Source: Pseudorhodoferax sp. Leaf267 (GTDB taxonomy: Bacteria; Pseudomonadota; Gammaproteobacteria; Burkholderiales; Burkholderiaceae_C). From it: a DNA stretch of 64,000 nucleotides. The notes below the pieces were generated by a model that saw only the letters and a list, made by a program, of their open reading frames with translations, made no database searches and was not told the origin of the DNA. Shown here piece by piece: positions 50,394 through 59,740 of this stretch. Location: assembly GCF_001422405.1 (NCBI RefSeq), contig NZ_LMMV01000001.1, forward strand, positions 559,275-623,274, given 5' to 3'. The position numbers and the translations under genes are program-made. Every line of letters starts with the position of its first letter. The first letter of the stretch is position 1.

Positions 50394-51527
50394 TCAGGCC
50401 AGCGCTGCGTCCGTCGCCACCGGCGCCGCCTGCGCCCGTTGCGCGCGGATCGTCTCGTGGATGAATTGGAGCTTGCCCACCGCGCGGTACGGCAGGATGA
50501 ACGGGTAGCAGTCGGGCTGGCCCATGCTGCGCGTGAGCTCGTTCATCACCTGCGTGAGCTCGACCCACGAGTTAAGCAGGCCCAGGAAATCCTGCGCGCC
50601 CGGGTGCTGTGGATCCCACAGGTGGCGCGCCTCGAAGGGGTCGGACTCGGACTCGGCATGCAGCGCGTCGATGTCGAAGCTGGCCGCCGCGTCCAGGGTG
50701 TCGGTCATGTGCAGGTAGTGCGCCCAGGTCTCGGCCCAGTCCTCCCAGGGGTGGGCCGAGGCATAGCTCGTGAGGTAGGTCAGCGCCCAGCAGGGCGCAG
50801 GCCCGTCGCGGTAGTGGCGCTGCAAGGCCTTGCCGTAGTCCTGGCGTTCGTCGCCGAACAGGGCGCGGAATTGCGCCAGCCGCGCCGGGTCGTCGCGCAC
50901 CAGGCGGTCCCAGTAGTAGTGGCCGATCTCGTGGCGAAAGTGCCCCAGCAGCGTGCGGTAGGGCTCGCGCATCGCGGTGCGGATGGCTTCGCGGCGGGCG
51001 TCGTCGGCTTCGGCCGCGTTCACGGTGATCACCCCGTTGGCATGGCCGGTCAGCACGCATTCGCCGGGCTGCGTGGCCTCCAGCAGGTCGAAGGCGATGC
51101 CGTCGTCGCCCTCGCCGCGCGGCTCCACGGGCAGGCCCAGCGTGAGCAGCTGCGCCACCAGGCGCCGCTTGGCGGTCTCCAGCTGGAGCCAGCGGTGCTG
51201 GCCCGCCGGCCCGCTCACGTCGAACATGCCGCGCGTGAGCTGGCAGGCCAGGCACAGGGGCGGGTCGGCGCGGTCCGGGTCGAGCGCGTCGGCGCTCGCC
51301 CGCACCATCCAGTTGCACGCCGAGGCGCTCAAGCGGTTCGCGCAGCAGCGGTAGGCCGTGCCCGATGCGTCACCGGCGATGCGCCAGAGGTCGGGCGCCG
51401 TTTCGGGCACGAGCGCGACCACGGTCAGGCGCTCGGTAATGAAGCCGAGCTGGCTGCCGCAGATGACGCACTGCGTGTTGCGGAAGAAGACGGGGCGGCC
51501 GCATTGGCACTTGTAGGTCCTGCTCAC
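50394..51527 (-). CDS. Zinc-binding metallopeptidase with zinc-ribbon N-terminus (DUF2248 type)
   Basis: A 377-residue protein. N-terminal zinc ribbon: C7, C9, C20, C23 (YKCQCGRPVFFRNTQCVICG), with more cysteine pairs near 61-71 and 92-95. A gluzincin-like catalytic segment reads H199-E200-IG-H203 in LLGHFRHEIGHYYWDRL, with further acidic residues in EDWAETWAHYLH as likely third ligand. It matches the putative zinc-binding peptidase family of unknown substrate. The start is a GTG at 51527 directly before the zinc ribbon; upstream in-frame sequence has no homology and no signal. Confidence 0.83.
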   Translation of the reverse strand: MSRTYKCQCGRPVFFRNTQCVICGSQLGFITERLTVVALVPETAPDLWRIAGDASGTAYRCCANRLSASACNWMVRASADALDPDRADPPLCLACQLTRGMFDVSGPAGQHRWLQLETAKRRLVAQLLTLGLPVEPRGEGDDGIAFDLLEATQPGECVLTGHANGVITVNAAEADDARREAIRTAMREPYRTLLGHFRHEIGHYYWDRLVRDDPARLAQFRALFGDERQDYGKALQRHYRDGPAPCWALTYLTSYASAHPWEDWAETWAHYLHMTDTLDAAASFDIDALHAESESDPFEARHLWDPQHPGAQDFLGLLNSWVELTQVMNELTRSMGQPDCYPFILPYRAVGKLQFIHETIRAQRAQAAPVATDAALA

Positions 51528-51813
51528 TGCAGGTGTGATGCGCTGGGGCACGGCGTTGGTTCCAGGTTCGGGACAGTCACTCGCAGCGGGCTGCAACGAA
51601 GCCCTGCAATGCTGGCGGCCCGTCCCGCGTGGCGCACTGCGACGCTGGCGCCGTCGCGCTGTCGGACGGCACGCCGTCCCTTGCACGCGCCGTAGGCGAT
51701 GGCCCACGGCTGAACGGGTCGCCGCCCGGCGCGGCGGCGCCGAGGCCAGTCCTAACATTTGTCCATCGCAACCCCGCCGCCGCACAGGTGGCACAACCCA
51801 AGAGGAAATGACC

Positions 51814-51999
51814 ATGAACTCGGATCAAGTCAAGGGCGCCCTGAAGGATGCAGCCGGCAAGGTGCAAGAGAAGGTCGGCGAAGTCACCGGCAGCCGCGAG
51901 CAAGAAGCCAAGGGCATCGCCAAGCAGGTCGAAGGCAAGACCCAGAAGCAGGTTGGCGATGGCAAAGAAGCCGTCAAGGACATGGTCGACAAGGCATAA
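51814..51999 (+). CDS. CsbD-family stress response protein
   Basis: A 61-residue, highly charged helical protein: NSDQVKGALKDAAGKVQEKVG followed by EVTGSREQEAKGIAKQVEGK, the repeated CsbD pattern. These proteins are strongly induced by general stress in many bacteria; their molecular role is unknown. AGAGGA lies 7 bp before the ATG at 51814, and an ATG at 51808 is too close to it. A strong terminator follows directly. Confidence 0.93.
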   Translation: MNSDQVKGALKDAAGKVQEKVGEVTGSREQEAKGIAKQVEGKTQKQVGDGKEAVKDMVDKA

Positions 52000-52014
52000 G
52001 CCTCGCACACCAGT

Positions 52015-52039
52015 AAAAAGCGGCCTCGGCCGCTTTTTT
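52015..52039 (+). terminator. Rho-independent terminator after csbD-like gene
   Basis: AAAAAGCGGCC and GGCCGCTTTTT form an 11-bp stem with a TC centre, followed by a T run. It begins 15 bp after the CsbD stop. The A-rich upstream arm means it could also work for transcription from the right (the MFS gene on the minus strand). Confidence 0.92.
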
Positions 52040-52073
52040 GTTGTCTGGCTTTTGAGCCGATGGCGCGACCCGG

Positions 52074-53396
52074 TCAGCGCGCCGGCATCGCCGCACGGTG
52101 CCGGTGCCGCGGCTCCTCGATGCTCAGCACCATCGCCAGCGCGGCCGTCTTGAATGCCAGCGCCATCCAGAAGATGTGGGCATAGCCCAGCTGCGTGGCG
52201 ATGATGCCGCCCACCAGCGGGCCGATAGCCATCATCAGATGCGAGGCCGTGTCGGAGACGGCGATGAGCATGGGCAGCTCGTGCGCCTTGCCGAACTCCA
52301 GCACGAAGTTCTGCGCCGCCACCTGGTAGCCGCCGAAGCCCGCCCCCAGCCCGCAGAAGGCCAGCAGGAACAGCGGCAACGAAGACCCCAGCACCAGCAG
52401 CAGCGTGGCCGCGCACCACATGCACACGCTCAGGATGAACACCAGCCGGTAGCCATGCCGGTCGGCGATGCGGCCCCAGGCCAGGTTGCTGATGGTCTGC
52501 GACAGCAAAAAGGCCAGCGAGAAATAACCCAGCGTGGCGCCCGACAGGCTCACGAACTGGCCCACGTGCAGGATGTAGAACGGCACGGCGGAGGTGCCGA
52601 GCGCGGCCAGCGCACGCGCAAAGAAGAAGCGCCGGTAGTGCGGGTCGGCGCGCAAGAGGCTGGGCACGTCGGCCAGCCGCTGCATGAAGCGTGACGGCGA
52701 TGCGCGCACCGAGAGCGACTTGGGCTCGCGCACGAAGGTCAGTGCGCTGATGCCGATGCTAGTCAGGATGAAGGCCAGCATGAAGGTGGACGCGTAGCCG
52801 TTGCCGAAGGCATTCATGCCGACCAGGTACTCGCCGCCCAGGTAGGCCACGCCGGAGGCCGTCAGCCCGCCCAGGAAATTGCGCAACCCGGTCAGCTTGC
52901 CGCGCTTGGTGACCGGGATCACCTTGGACATCAGCACGTTGAAGGTCACGCCCTGCACACCGCCGAAGAAGCCGAACAGCGCCAGGAACACGCAGGCCGC
53001 GCCCAACGCCCAGGACCCGGTGAGGACGAATGCGCTCAGCGACAGGCCCAGGATCTGCAGCCGCATCATCCAGCCGACCGAGTACACGACCTTCATGACC
53101 TGGTCGCGGTGCTCGATCAGCGTGGCGCCCCAGATGGAGGACAGCGCCATGCCCAGGAACTGCGCGCCCAGCGCCAGGCCCACGGCCAGCTTGGAGCCCG
53201 AGAGCATGTAGATGTAGGCCGGAACGAAGGTCGGCGCACTCATGAGCCTGAACCCCGTCAGGCCCAGCATGCCGTGCGCCAGGTTGGCCATGAAGTTGCG
53301 CGGCAGGTCGCGCATGACCTGCGCGTTGTACTGGGCCTCGTCGCTGGCAGAGCTGTCCAGCGTGGCGGTCACATGGGGGTCACGTTGGGAAATCAT
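52074..53396 (-). CDS. MFS transporter
   Basis: A 440-residue protein with about twelve membrane helices after a 30-residue hydrophilic N-terminus. Typical MFS features are the LIEHRDQVMKVVY loop between helices 2 and 3 and the WGRIADRHGYRLVF loop (motif A) in the second half, with charged central and C-terminal segments. Substrate not assignable. It is separated from the divergent ABC transporter operon by about 650 bp. Confidence 0.85.
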   Translation of the reverse strand: MISQRDPHVTATLDSSASDEAQYNAQVMRDLPRNFMANLAHGMLGLTGFRLMSAPTFVPAYIYMLSGSKLAVGLALGAQFLGMALSSIWGATLIEHRDQVMKVVYSVGWMMRLQILGLSLSAFVLTGSWALGAACVFLALFGFFGGVQGVTFNVLMSKVIPVTKRGKLTGLRNFLGGLTASGVAYLGGEYLVGMNAFGNGYASTFMLAFILTSIGISALTFVREPKSLSVRASPSRFMQRLADVPSLLRADPHYRRFFFARALAALGTSAVPFYILHVGQFVSLSGATLGYFSLAFLLSQTISNLAWGRIADRHGYRLVFILSVCMWCAATLLLVLGSSLPLFLLAFCGLGAGFGGYQVAAQNFVLEFGKAHELPMLIAVSDTASHLMMAIGPLVGGIIATQLGYAHIFWMALAFKTAALAMVLSIEEPRHRHRAAMPAR

Positions 53397-53691
53397 GGTC
53401 TCGGTATGTTTTTGTGGCAGCGACGCCGCCTGCGGTTTGAAAAGTCATTCATAAACAACGACTTGGATCGCCCAACCGCCGGATTCCCGATGCCCGCGCC
53501 GTCCACTCCATGACGCGGCACGTTGATTAGTGATTGCGGTATGTGCTCTTGAATCGTAGCACGCAGGGAGAATTTACGCTTCCATCCGTCACTGGCATCG
53601 TTTTTGTGAAGCCGGTTTGTCGTTCGGTCGGCCTTGCGATGCGTTCGGAATCCCGTCCAGGGTCATGGTTGGCACTCAAACCGAGCGAATG

Positions 53692-53710
53692 TCTAGGGGG
53701 ATACCCTAGA
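53692..53710. promoter_or_regulatory. Palindromic operator candidate upstream of the ABC operon
   Basis: TCTAGGG and CCCTAGA form perfect 7-bp arms around GGATA. It lies 26 bp upstream of a good -35 element, the place for an activator site. The regulator is unknown. Confidence 0.6.
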
Positions 53711-53735
53711 AATCGGGCCGTATCGGCAGATTCGT

Positions 53736-53763
53736 TTGACCGATTTAGTGGTCTCGGTATGAT
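53736..53763 (+). promoter_or_regulatory. Sigma-70-type promoter for the ABC transporter operon
   Basis: TTGACC at 53736-53741 and TATGAT at 53758-53763 are separated by 16 bp and stand out in GC-rich DNA. A start near 53770 would leave a leader of about 280 nt before the first permease gene. The rest of 53397-53933 shows no supported gene; a 136-codon frame at 53534-53944 overlaps the promoter and has no motif. Confidence 0.6.
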
Positions 53764-53933
53764 TCATTCACCAAGCTTGCCAGGGCGTGTAGCGGGGGCT
53801 GAGGCCCATCGCTCCACGGATTGGCATTCGCGGTACGCCGCCCACGCAGATGGGGCGCCTCGCGACAGGCAGGCAGGCCAGCAGCGGCGCCAGACCGGCC
53901 GGTGGTTCGACAAGCGAAGTACAGGAGACAACG

Positions 53934-54047
53934 GTGAACATTGAATCCAGGCGGGCCGCAGCGCGGCCCTTTGCCCAAGCGCGGCGCGGCCATGGCGGCC
54001 ACCCCATGCCGGCCTCCACTTCCGGCCCGCGGCCGGGCGGCAGGTAA
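53934..54047 (+). CDS. Possible 37-residue leader peptide upstream of the permease gene
   Basis: A GTG at 53934 follows AGGAGACAAC, the strongest ribosome binding site in the region. It opens a 37-codon frame, rich in Arg, Gly, Ala and Pro, that ends TAA two bases before the permease ATG. The permease itself has only a weak site, so this frame may be a coupling or leader peptide. An alternative is that it is chance. Confidence 0.35.
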   Translation: MNIESRRAAARPFAQARRGHGGHPMPASTSGPRPGGR

Positions 54048-54049
54048 CC

Positions 54050-55006
54050 ATGCAGGCCTACATCCTGCGGCGCCTGCTGGCCCTGCTGCCCACGCTGTTC
54101 ATCGCCAGCGTGATCGTCTTCGTGATCGTGCGCATGGTGCCGGGCGACGTGGTCGACCTGATGCTGAGCCAGAACGACGCCGGCTCCAACCAGCTCACGC
54201 GTGACCAGCTGCTGCAAACGCTCGGCCTGGACAAGCCCATGTGGCAGCAGTACGGCATCTGGATCGGCCAGCTGGCCTTCCACGGCAACCTGGGCAACTC
54301 GCTGTGGCAGGGCGACTCGGTGATCAGCATGATCGCCACGCGGCTGCCAGTCACGTTCGAGCTGGGCCTGTTGGCGATGATCATCGCGCTCAGCGTGGCG
54401 ATCCCGGTGGGCGTGTACTCGGCCGTCAAGCAGGACGCCGCGGGCGACTACATCGCGCGCTCGTTCTCGCTCTTGATGCTGGCCATGCCCAGCTTCTGGA
54501 TCGGCACCATGGTCACGGTGTTCCCGTCGATCTGGTGGGGCTGGTCGCCCGAGATCCACTACATGCCGTTCCGCGAAGACCCGGTGCAGAACCTGCGCCA
54601 GATGATCATCCCCGCGATCATCCTGGGCCTGTCGCTCTCCGCCATCACCATGCGCATGACGCGCACCATGATGCTGGAGGTGCTGCGCCAGGACTACATC
54701 CGCACCGCGCGCGCCAAGGGCCTGCGCGAGTCGCTGATCCTCACGCGCCACGCCATCCGCAACGGCCTCATCCCCGTCATCACGCTGATCGGCGCGCAGG
54801 CGCCCATCCTGATCGGCGGCGCCGTGATCCTGGAGCAGATCTTCGTGCTGCCCGGGATGGGCATGCTGCTGCTCGACGCGGTCAACCAGCGCGATTACCC
54901 CGTGGTCACCGGCGTGTTCTTCGTCGTCGGGCTGACCGTCATGCTGATCAACCTGCTCGTGGACCTGAGCTACGGCTTGATCGACCCGAAAGTGAGGCAA
55001 CGCTGA
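54050..55006 (+). CDS. Oligopeptide-type ABC transporter permease (DppB/OppB family)
   Basis: A 318-residue inner membrane permease with six helices. The N-terminus YILRRLLALLPTLFIASVIVFVIVRMVPGD is typical of DppB-type subunits. The cytoplasmic EAA loop RTARAKGLRESLILTRHAIRNGLIP contacts the ATPase. First structural gene of a five-gene ABC operon. It overlaps the next permease gene by one base (TGATG). Confidence 0.93.
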   Translation: MQAYILRRLLALLPTLFIASVIVFVIVRMVPGDVVDLMLSQNDAGSNQLTRDQLLQTLGLDKPMWQQYGIWIGQLAFHGNLGNSLWQGDSVISMIATRLPVTFELGLLAMIIALSVAIPVGVYSAVKQDAAGDYIARSFSLLMLAMPSFWIGTMVTVFPSIWWGWSPEIHYMPFREDPVQNLRQMIIPAIILGLSLSAITMRMTRTMMLEVLRQDYIRTARAKGLRESLILTRHAIRNGLIPVITLIGAQAPILIGGAVILEQIFVLPGMGMLLLDAVNQRDYPVVTGVFFVVGLTVMLINLLVDLSYGLIDPKVRQR

Positions 55007-55935
55007 TGGCCGCCAACATGCAGATCCATTCCACCGCGCAGGCCCCCGGCCTGGCGACCGCCAGCAGCGCGCCGCCCGTGCGCCCCGGCAAGCTCCGGTG
55101 GTTCGTGCGCAAGCTGTTCCGCGAAAAGCGCCTGGGCGCGGCCGGCTTCATGATCGCCGTGGTGTTCCTGTTCTTCGGCGTGTTCGCCGACGTGCTGGCG
55201 CCCTACGGCATGAACGAGGTCGACATGGGCGCGCGGCTGCAGGCGCCTTCGTGGGGCCATCCGTTCGGCACCGACAACCTGGGCCGCGACCTGCTGTCGC
55301 GCTGCATCTACGGCGCGCAGATCTCGGTCGTCATCGGCCTCATGGTGGCGGCGATCTCCACCTGCATCTCGGCGCTGATCGGCATCGTCTCGGGCTACTT
55401 CGGCGGCAAGGTCGACATGCTGGTGCAGCGCGTGGTCGACGCGTGGATGAGCTTTCCCGGCCTGATCGTGCTGATCGTCGTGGCCTCGGTGTTCGGCTCG
55501 GGCATCACGCAGATCATCATCACGCTGGGGCTCTTGATCGGCATCGGCGGCTCGCGCATCGTGCGCAGCGCGGTGGTCTCGGTGCGCGAAGACATGTACA
55601 TCCACGCCGCCAAGTCGATCGGCGCGTCGCCCCTGCGCATCCTGTGGCGCCATGTGCTGCCCAACGTGATCGCCCCCTTGATCGTGCTGTTCACGTCCAG
55701 CGTGGGCACGGCCATCCTGGCCGAGTCGGGCCTGTCGTTCCTGGGCCTGGGCGTGCCGCCGCCGCACCCGACCTGGGGCGGCATGCTGTCCGGCAACGGC
55801 CGCACCTACATGCTGCAAGGCCCCTGGCTGGCGCTGGCGCCCGGCCTGTGCCTGACGCTGGTCGTCTACGCCATCAACGTGTTCGGCGATGCGCTGCGCG
55901 ACATGCTCGATCCGCGGATGCGGGGCTCGCGCTGA
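55006..55935 (+). CDS. Oligopeptide-type ABC transporter permease (DppC/OppC family)
   Basis: A 309-residue permease. A long cytoplasmic N-terminus precedes the first helix, followed by HPFGTDNLGRDLLSRCIYGAQIS, the DppC signature before the transport domain. The EAA loop is YIHAAKSIGASPLRILWRHVLPN. Pairs with the upstream DppB-type subunit; the start overlaps its stop. Confidence 0.94.
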   Translation: MAANMQIHSTAQAPGLATASSAPPVRPGKLRWFVRKLFREKRLGAAGFMIAVVFLFFGVFADVLAPYGMNEVDMGARLQAPSWGHPFGTDNLGRDLLSRCIYGAQISVVIGLMVAAISTCISALIGIVSGYFGGKVDMLVQRVVDAWMSFPGLIVLIVVASVFGSGITQIIITLGLLIGIGGSRIVRSAVVSVREDMYIHAAKSIGASPLRILWRHVLPNVIAPLIVLFTSSVGTAILAESGLSFLGLGVPPPHPTWGGMLSGNGRTYMLQGPWLALAPGLCLTLVVYAINVFGDALRDMLDPRMRGSR

Positions 55936-55978
55936 GGCGCGCCCATCCCGGCCACCACACCACAAGGAGACACAACGC

Positions 55979-57700
55979 ATGAAGAAGAACAGGAAGCTGC
56001 TCGCCCGCCTGGCGCCCATGGCCGCCACGCTCGCGCTGGCCGCCGCTGCCGGCACCGCGCTGGCCCAGGCCAACGCTTCGGCCGAGGTGCCCAAGTACGG
56101 TGGCTCGCTGGACGTGGCCACCACGAGCACCGGCGTCACCACGCTGTCGTGGGACCTGGCCGACTGGCAGGCCACGCTGCAGACGCGTGACACGGGCCAG
56201 TTCTACGAGCAGCTGTTCTCGGTCGACCTGTCCAAGGCCAAGAGCCGCGGCGGCAAGTACCCGTTCACCATCAGCGGCTGGCAGCCCACCGACGCGGTGC
56301 GCGGCGAGCTGGCCGAGAGCTGGAGCTGGGTCACGCCGCTGGTGCTGGAGATCAAGCTGCGCCAGGGCGTGAAGTTCCCGGCCAAGCAGGGCGTGATGGC
56401 CGAGCGCGAGTTCGTCGCCGACGACGTGGTCTACAGCTTCAACCGCCTGAACAACAGCCCGAAGAAGACCCAGGGCTACTACGACCACCTCGAGAAGGTC
56501 GAGGCCAAGGACAAGCACACCGTCGTCTTCACCTTCAAGCAGTTCCTGGCCGACTGGGACTACCGCTTCGGCAACGGCTTCTTCAGCGGCATCATGCCCA
56601 AGGAGGTCACCGAGGCCGGCGGAGGCAACTGGAAGAACGCCAACGGCACGGGCCCCTTCATGCTGACCAACGTGGCGCAGGGCAACTCGCTCACGTTCAC
56701 CAGGAACCCCATCTACTGGGACCAGGAGACCATCGGCGGCAAGGCCTACAAGCTGCCCTTCGTCGACAAGCTCACGCATCGCGTGATCAAGGACGAGGCC
56801 ACGCAGCAGTCCGCGCTGCGCACCGGAAAGCTGGACATCCTGTCGTCCATCTCGTGGGAGGCCGCGCGCGAGCTCAAGAAGAGCACGCCGCAGCTGCAGT
56901 GGAACCGCTGGCTGTCCACCTCGGCCGCGCGCGTGGCGCTGCGGGTGGACACCAAGCCCTTCACCGATGTGCGTGTGCGCCGCGCGCTGAACATGGCGGT
57001 GAACAAGCAGGAGATCATCGACAAGTTCTTCGGCGGCGAGGGCGCGATGTTCGTGTTCCCGATGAACCCGGAGTACGTGGGCTACCACACCCCGCTCAAG
57101 GAAATGCCCGCCTCGGTGCAGGAGCTGTTCCAGTACAACCCGGACAAGGCCAGGAAGCTGCTGGCCGAAGCCGGCTACCCCAAGGGCTTCGCGTTCAAGA
57201 TGCAGATCTGCACCTGCAACGGCGAGCAGATGGAGCTGATGCCGCTGGTGGCCGCCTACCTGGAGATGGTGGGCGTGAAGATGGAAATCGTGCCGATGGA
57301 GTACGGCGCGCACCTGTCGGCCATGACCAGCCACACCAACGGCGCGGGCTATCTCACGACCATCCCGGACGTGAACCCCACGACCTCGCTGCGCATCAAC
57401 TTCGGCAAGGGCCAGGTCTACAACGCGCCGATGTACGACGATCCCAAGTTCGACGCACGTGTGGCCGACGCGCTGGCCGAGCGCGACGAGGGCAAGCGCC
57501 AGCAGATCCTGCGCGAGCTGACGGCGCAGATCGTCGACGCCGCGCCCGCGATCTGGATGCCGGCGCCGTACCGGTACACGGCCTGGTGGCCCTGGGTCAA
57601 GAACTACGGCGGCGAGCTGTTCGTCGGCGCCGGCCGCAACGCGCCCATCCATGCGCGCGTCTGGGTCGACCAGGACCTGAAGAAGAAGCTCGGCTTCTAA
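55979..57700 (+). CDS. ABC transporter substrate-binding protein, family 5 (peptide/nickel type)
   Basis: A 573-residue periplasmic protein with a clear signal peptide ([24 protein letters not shown], cleavage near ALAQA) and AAGGAGA before the ATG. Family 5 landmarks are the GG-x-LDVA start, [42 protein letters not shown], and [19 protein letters not shown]. The class binds peptides but also sugars, nickel and other solutes. The neighbouring CoA-ligase and beta-oxidation genes hint at a carboxylic or aliphatic ligand. Two adjacent cysteines occur in QICTCNGEQ. Confidence 0.93.
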   Translation: MKKNRKLLARLAPMAATLALAAAAGTALAQANASAEVPKYGGSLDVATTSTGVTTLSWDLADWQATLQTRDTGQFYEQLFSVDLSKAKSRGGKYPFTISGWQPTDAVRGELAESWSWVTPLVLEIKLRQGVKFPAKQGVMAEREFVADDVVYSFNRLNNSPKKTQGYYDHLEKVEAKDKHTVVFTFKQFLADWDYRFGNGFFSGIMPKEVTEAGGGNWKNANGTGPFMLTNVAQGNSLTFTRNPIYWDQETIGGKAYKLPFVDKLTHRVIKDEATQQSALRTGKLDILSSISWEAARELKKSTPQLQWNRWLSTSAARVALRVDTKPFTDVRVRRALNMAVNKQEIIDKFFGGEGAMFVFPMNPEYVGYHTPLKEMPASVQELFQYNPDKARKLLAEAGYPKGFAFKMQICTCNGEQMELMPLVAAYLEMVGVKMEIVPMEYGAHLSAMTSHTNGAGYLTTIPDVNPTTSLRINFGKGQVYNAPMYDDPKFDARVADALAERDEGKRQQILRELTAQIVDAAPAIWMPAPYRYTAWWPWVKNYGGELFVGAGRNAPIHARVWVDQDLKKKLGF

Positions 57701-57710
57701 AGGAACGCAC

Positions 57711-58679
57711 ATGGCCACCCCTGTCCTCCAGGTGCGCAACCTGACCACGCGCTTCAAGACCGAGCGCGGCGTCGTCACCGCTGTCGACGGCGTCTCGTTC
57801 GACGTGAACGCCGGCGAGACGCTGGCCATCGTCGGCGAGTCGGGCTCGGGCAAGAGCGTGACCTCGATGTCCATCCTGCGGCTGATCCCGTCGCCGCCGG
57901 GCCGCATCGAGGCCGGCGAGATCCTGTTCGACGGCAAGGACCTGCTCAAGCTCAGCGAAGACGAGATGCGCGGCATCCGCGGCGACCGCATCGCCATGAT
58001 CTTCCAGGACTCGATGTCCTCGCTGAACCCGTCGATCACCATCGGCAAGCAGATCGCCGAGCCCATCACGCTGCACCGCAACGCGGGCTGGGCCGAGGCC
58101 TACCGGAACGCCCGCGAGCTGCTGGGCAAGGTGCAGATCCCCGATGCCGAGAGCCGGCTCGGCGCCTACCCGCACCAGTTCTCCGGCGGCATGCGCCAGC
58201 GCGCCATGATTGCCATGGCCCTGGCCTGCGAGCCCAAGCTCATCATCGCGGACGAGCCCACCACGGCACTGGACGTGACGGTGCAGGCGCAGATCCTGGA
58301 CCTGCTCAAGCAGCTCACGCGCCAGGCGCAGACGTCCATGATCCTGATCACGCACGACCTGGGTGTGGTGGCGCGCTATGCCGACCGCGTGGCCGTGATG
58401 TACGGCGGGCGCATCGTCGAGCAGGGCCCGGCGCGCGACATCTTCAACCGTCCGGCCCATCCCTACACGCGCGGGCTGCTGGCTTCCATCCCGCGCATCG
58501 ACAGCGACACCGACCAGCCGCTGCAGGCCATCGAAGGCATGCCGCCCGACCTGTCTGCGCTGCCGCCGGGCTGTGCGTTCGGCCCGCGCTGCCGGCTGGC
58601 CACGGCCGCCTGCGTGGCCGCGCGCCCGCCGCTCACGGCGGTGAGCGCATCGCATGTCAAGGCCTGCTTCAACACCTAG
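57711..58679 (+). CDS. Oligopeptide-type ABC transporter ATPase (DppD/OppD family)
   Basis: A 322-residue ATPase: Walker [10 protein letters not shown]-loop [11 protein letters not shown], signature FSGGMRQR, Walker [13 protein letters not shown] and H-loop LITHDLGV. The C-terminal oligopeptide extension [15 protein letters not shown] is present, with cysteines that in some OppD proteins hold an Fe-S cluster. AGGAA lies before the ATG. It pairs with the next ATPase. Confidence 0.94.
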   Translation: MATPVLQVRNLTTRFKTERGVVTAVDGVSFDVNAGETLAIVGESGSGKSVTSMSILRLIPSPPGRIEAGEILFDGKDLLKLSEDEMRGIRGDRIAMIFQDSMSSLNPSITIGKQIAEPITLHRNAGWAEAYRNARELLGKVQIPDAESRLGAYPHQFSGGMRQRAMIAMALACEPKLIIADEPTTALDVTVQAQILDLLKQLTRQAQTSMILITHDLGVVARYADRVAVMYGGRIVEQGPARDIFNRPAHPYTRGLLASIPRIDSDTDQPLQAIEGMPPDLSALPPGCAFGPRCRLATAACVAARPPLTAVSASHVKACFNT

Positions 58680-58691
58680 GAACGGGACACC

Positions 58692-59669
58692 ATGGAAGAC
58701 ATCCTCAAAGTCGAGAACCTGCAGATCCACTTCCCCGTCATGAAGGGCGTGGTGTTCAAGAAGCAGGTCGCCACCGTCAAGGCCGTGGACGGCGTCTCGT
58801 TCTCCGTCAAGCGCGGCGAGACGCTAGGCGTGGTGGGCGAGAGCGGCTGCGGCAAGTCCACCACCGGCCTGGCGCTGATGCACATGCTGCAGAGCACCAG
58901 CGGCCGCATCCTGTTCGAGGGGCAGGACACGGCCAGCTTCTCGCGCGAGCAGGTCAAGCAGTTCCGCCGCCGGGTGCAGATGGTCTACCAGGACCCCTAT
59001 GGCTCGCTGAACCCGCGCATGAAGGTCAAGGACATCATCGGCGAGCCGCTGGAGGTGCACGGCCTGGACAAGGACCGCGACGCCTACGACCAGCGCATCG
59101 CCGACTTGCTGCGCATGGTGGGCCTGCTGCCCGACATGGCCGAGCGCTACGCGCACGAGTTCTCGGGCGGGCAGCGCCAGCGCATCGGCATCGCGCGTGC
59201 GCTGGCCCTGGAGCCCAGCCTGATCGTGTGCGACGAGCCCGTGTCGGCGCTGGACGTGTCGATCCAGGCGCAGGTCATCAACATCTTCAAGAACCTGCAA
59301 AAGCGCCTGGGCCTGACCTACGTGTTCATCGCGCACGACCTGGCCGTGGTGCGCCACATCAGCGACCGCATCGCCGTGATGTACCTGGGCCGCGTCGTGG
59401 AGATCGCCGCGCGAGACGACCTGTACAAGACGCCCAAGCACCCGTACACGCAGGCGCTGCTGTCGGCCGTGCCGGTGGCCGACGTGGACGCAGAGGCCCG
59501 CAAGGAACGCGTGGTGCTGCAGGGCGAGATCCCGAGCCCGCTGCGCATCCCGAGCGGCTGCCGCTTCCACACGCGCTGCCCGGCGGCCATGGAGCGTTGC
59601 AAGACGCAGGACCCGGAGATGAGCGAGCACGGCGGCGGCCACGCCGTGGCCTGCCACCTCTACAGCTGA
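58692..59669 (+). CDS. Oligopeptide-type ABC transporter ATPase (DppF/OppF family)
   Basis: A 325-residue ATPase: Walker A GESGCGKST, Q-loop MVYQDPYGSLNPRMKV, signature FSGGQRQRIGIARALA, Walker B LIVCDEPVSALDVS and H-loop FIAHDLAV. The C-terminal extension GCRFHTRCPAAMERC carries the usual cysteines. Forms the heterodimeric ATPase with the DppD-type subunit. It is the last transporter gene, 71 bp before the acyl-CoA ligase gene. Confidence 0.94.
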   Translation: MEDILKVENLQIHFPVMKGVVFKKQVATVKAVDGVSFSVKRGETLGVVGESGCGKSTTGLALMHMLQSTSGRILFEGQDTASFSREQVKQFRRRVQMVYQDPYGSLNPRMKVKDIIGEPLEVHGLDKDRDAYDQRIADLLRMVGLLPDMAERYAHEFSGGQRQRIGIARALALEPSLIVCDEPVSALDVSIQAQVINIFKNLQKRLGLTYVFIAHDLAVVRHISDRIAVMYLGRVVEIAARDDLYKTPKHPYTQALLSAVPVADVDAEARKERVVLQGEIPSPLRIPSGCRFHTRCPAAMERCKTQDPEMSEHGGGHAVACHLYS

Positions 59670-59740
59670 ATCGCGCCTACCCCAGAACCACGCCGGTGAC
59701 GCAGGCGGGCCCCGCCACGCCACCGCACAACGGAGACCTC

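Noticed and set aside
53534-53944. Plus-strand frame of 136 codons
   Set aside because: It runs through the likely promoter and operator and has no start signal or recognisable domain.
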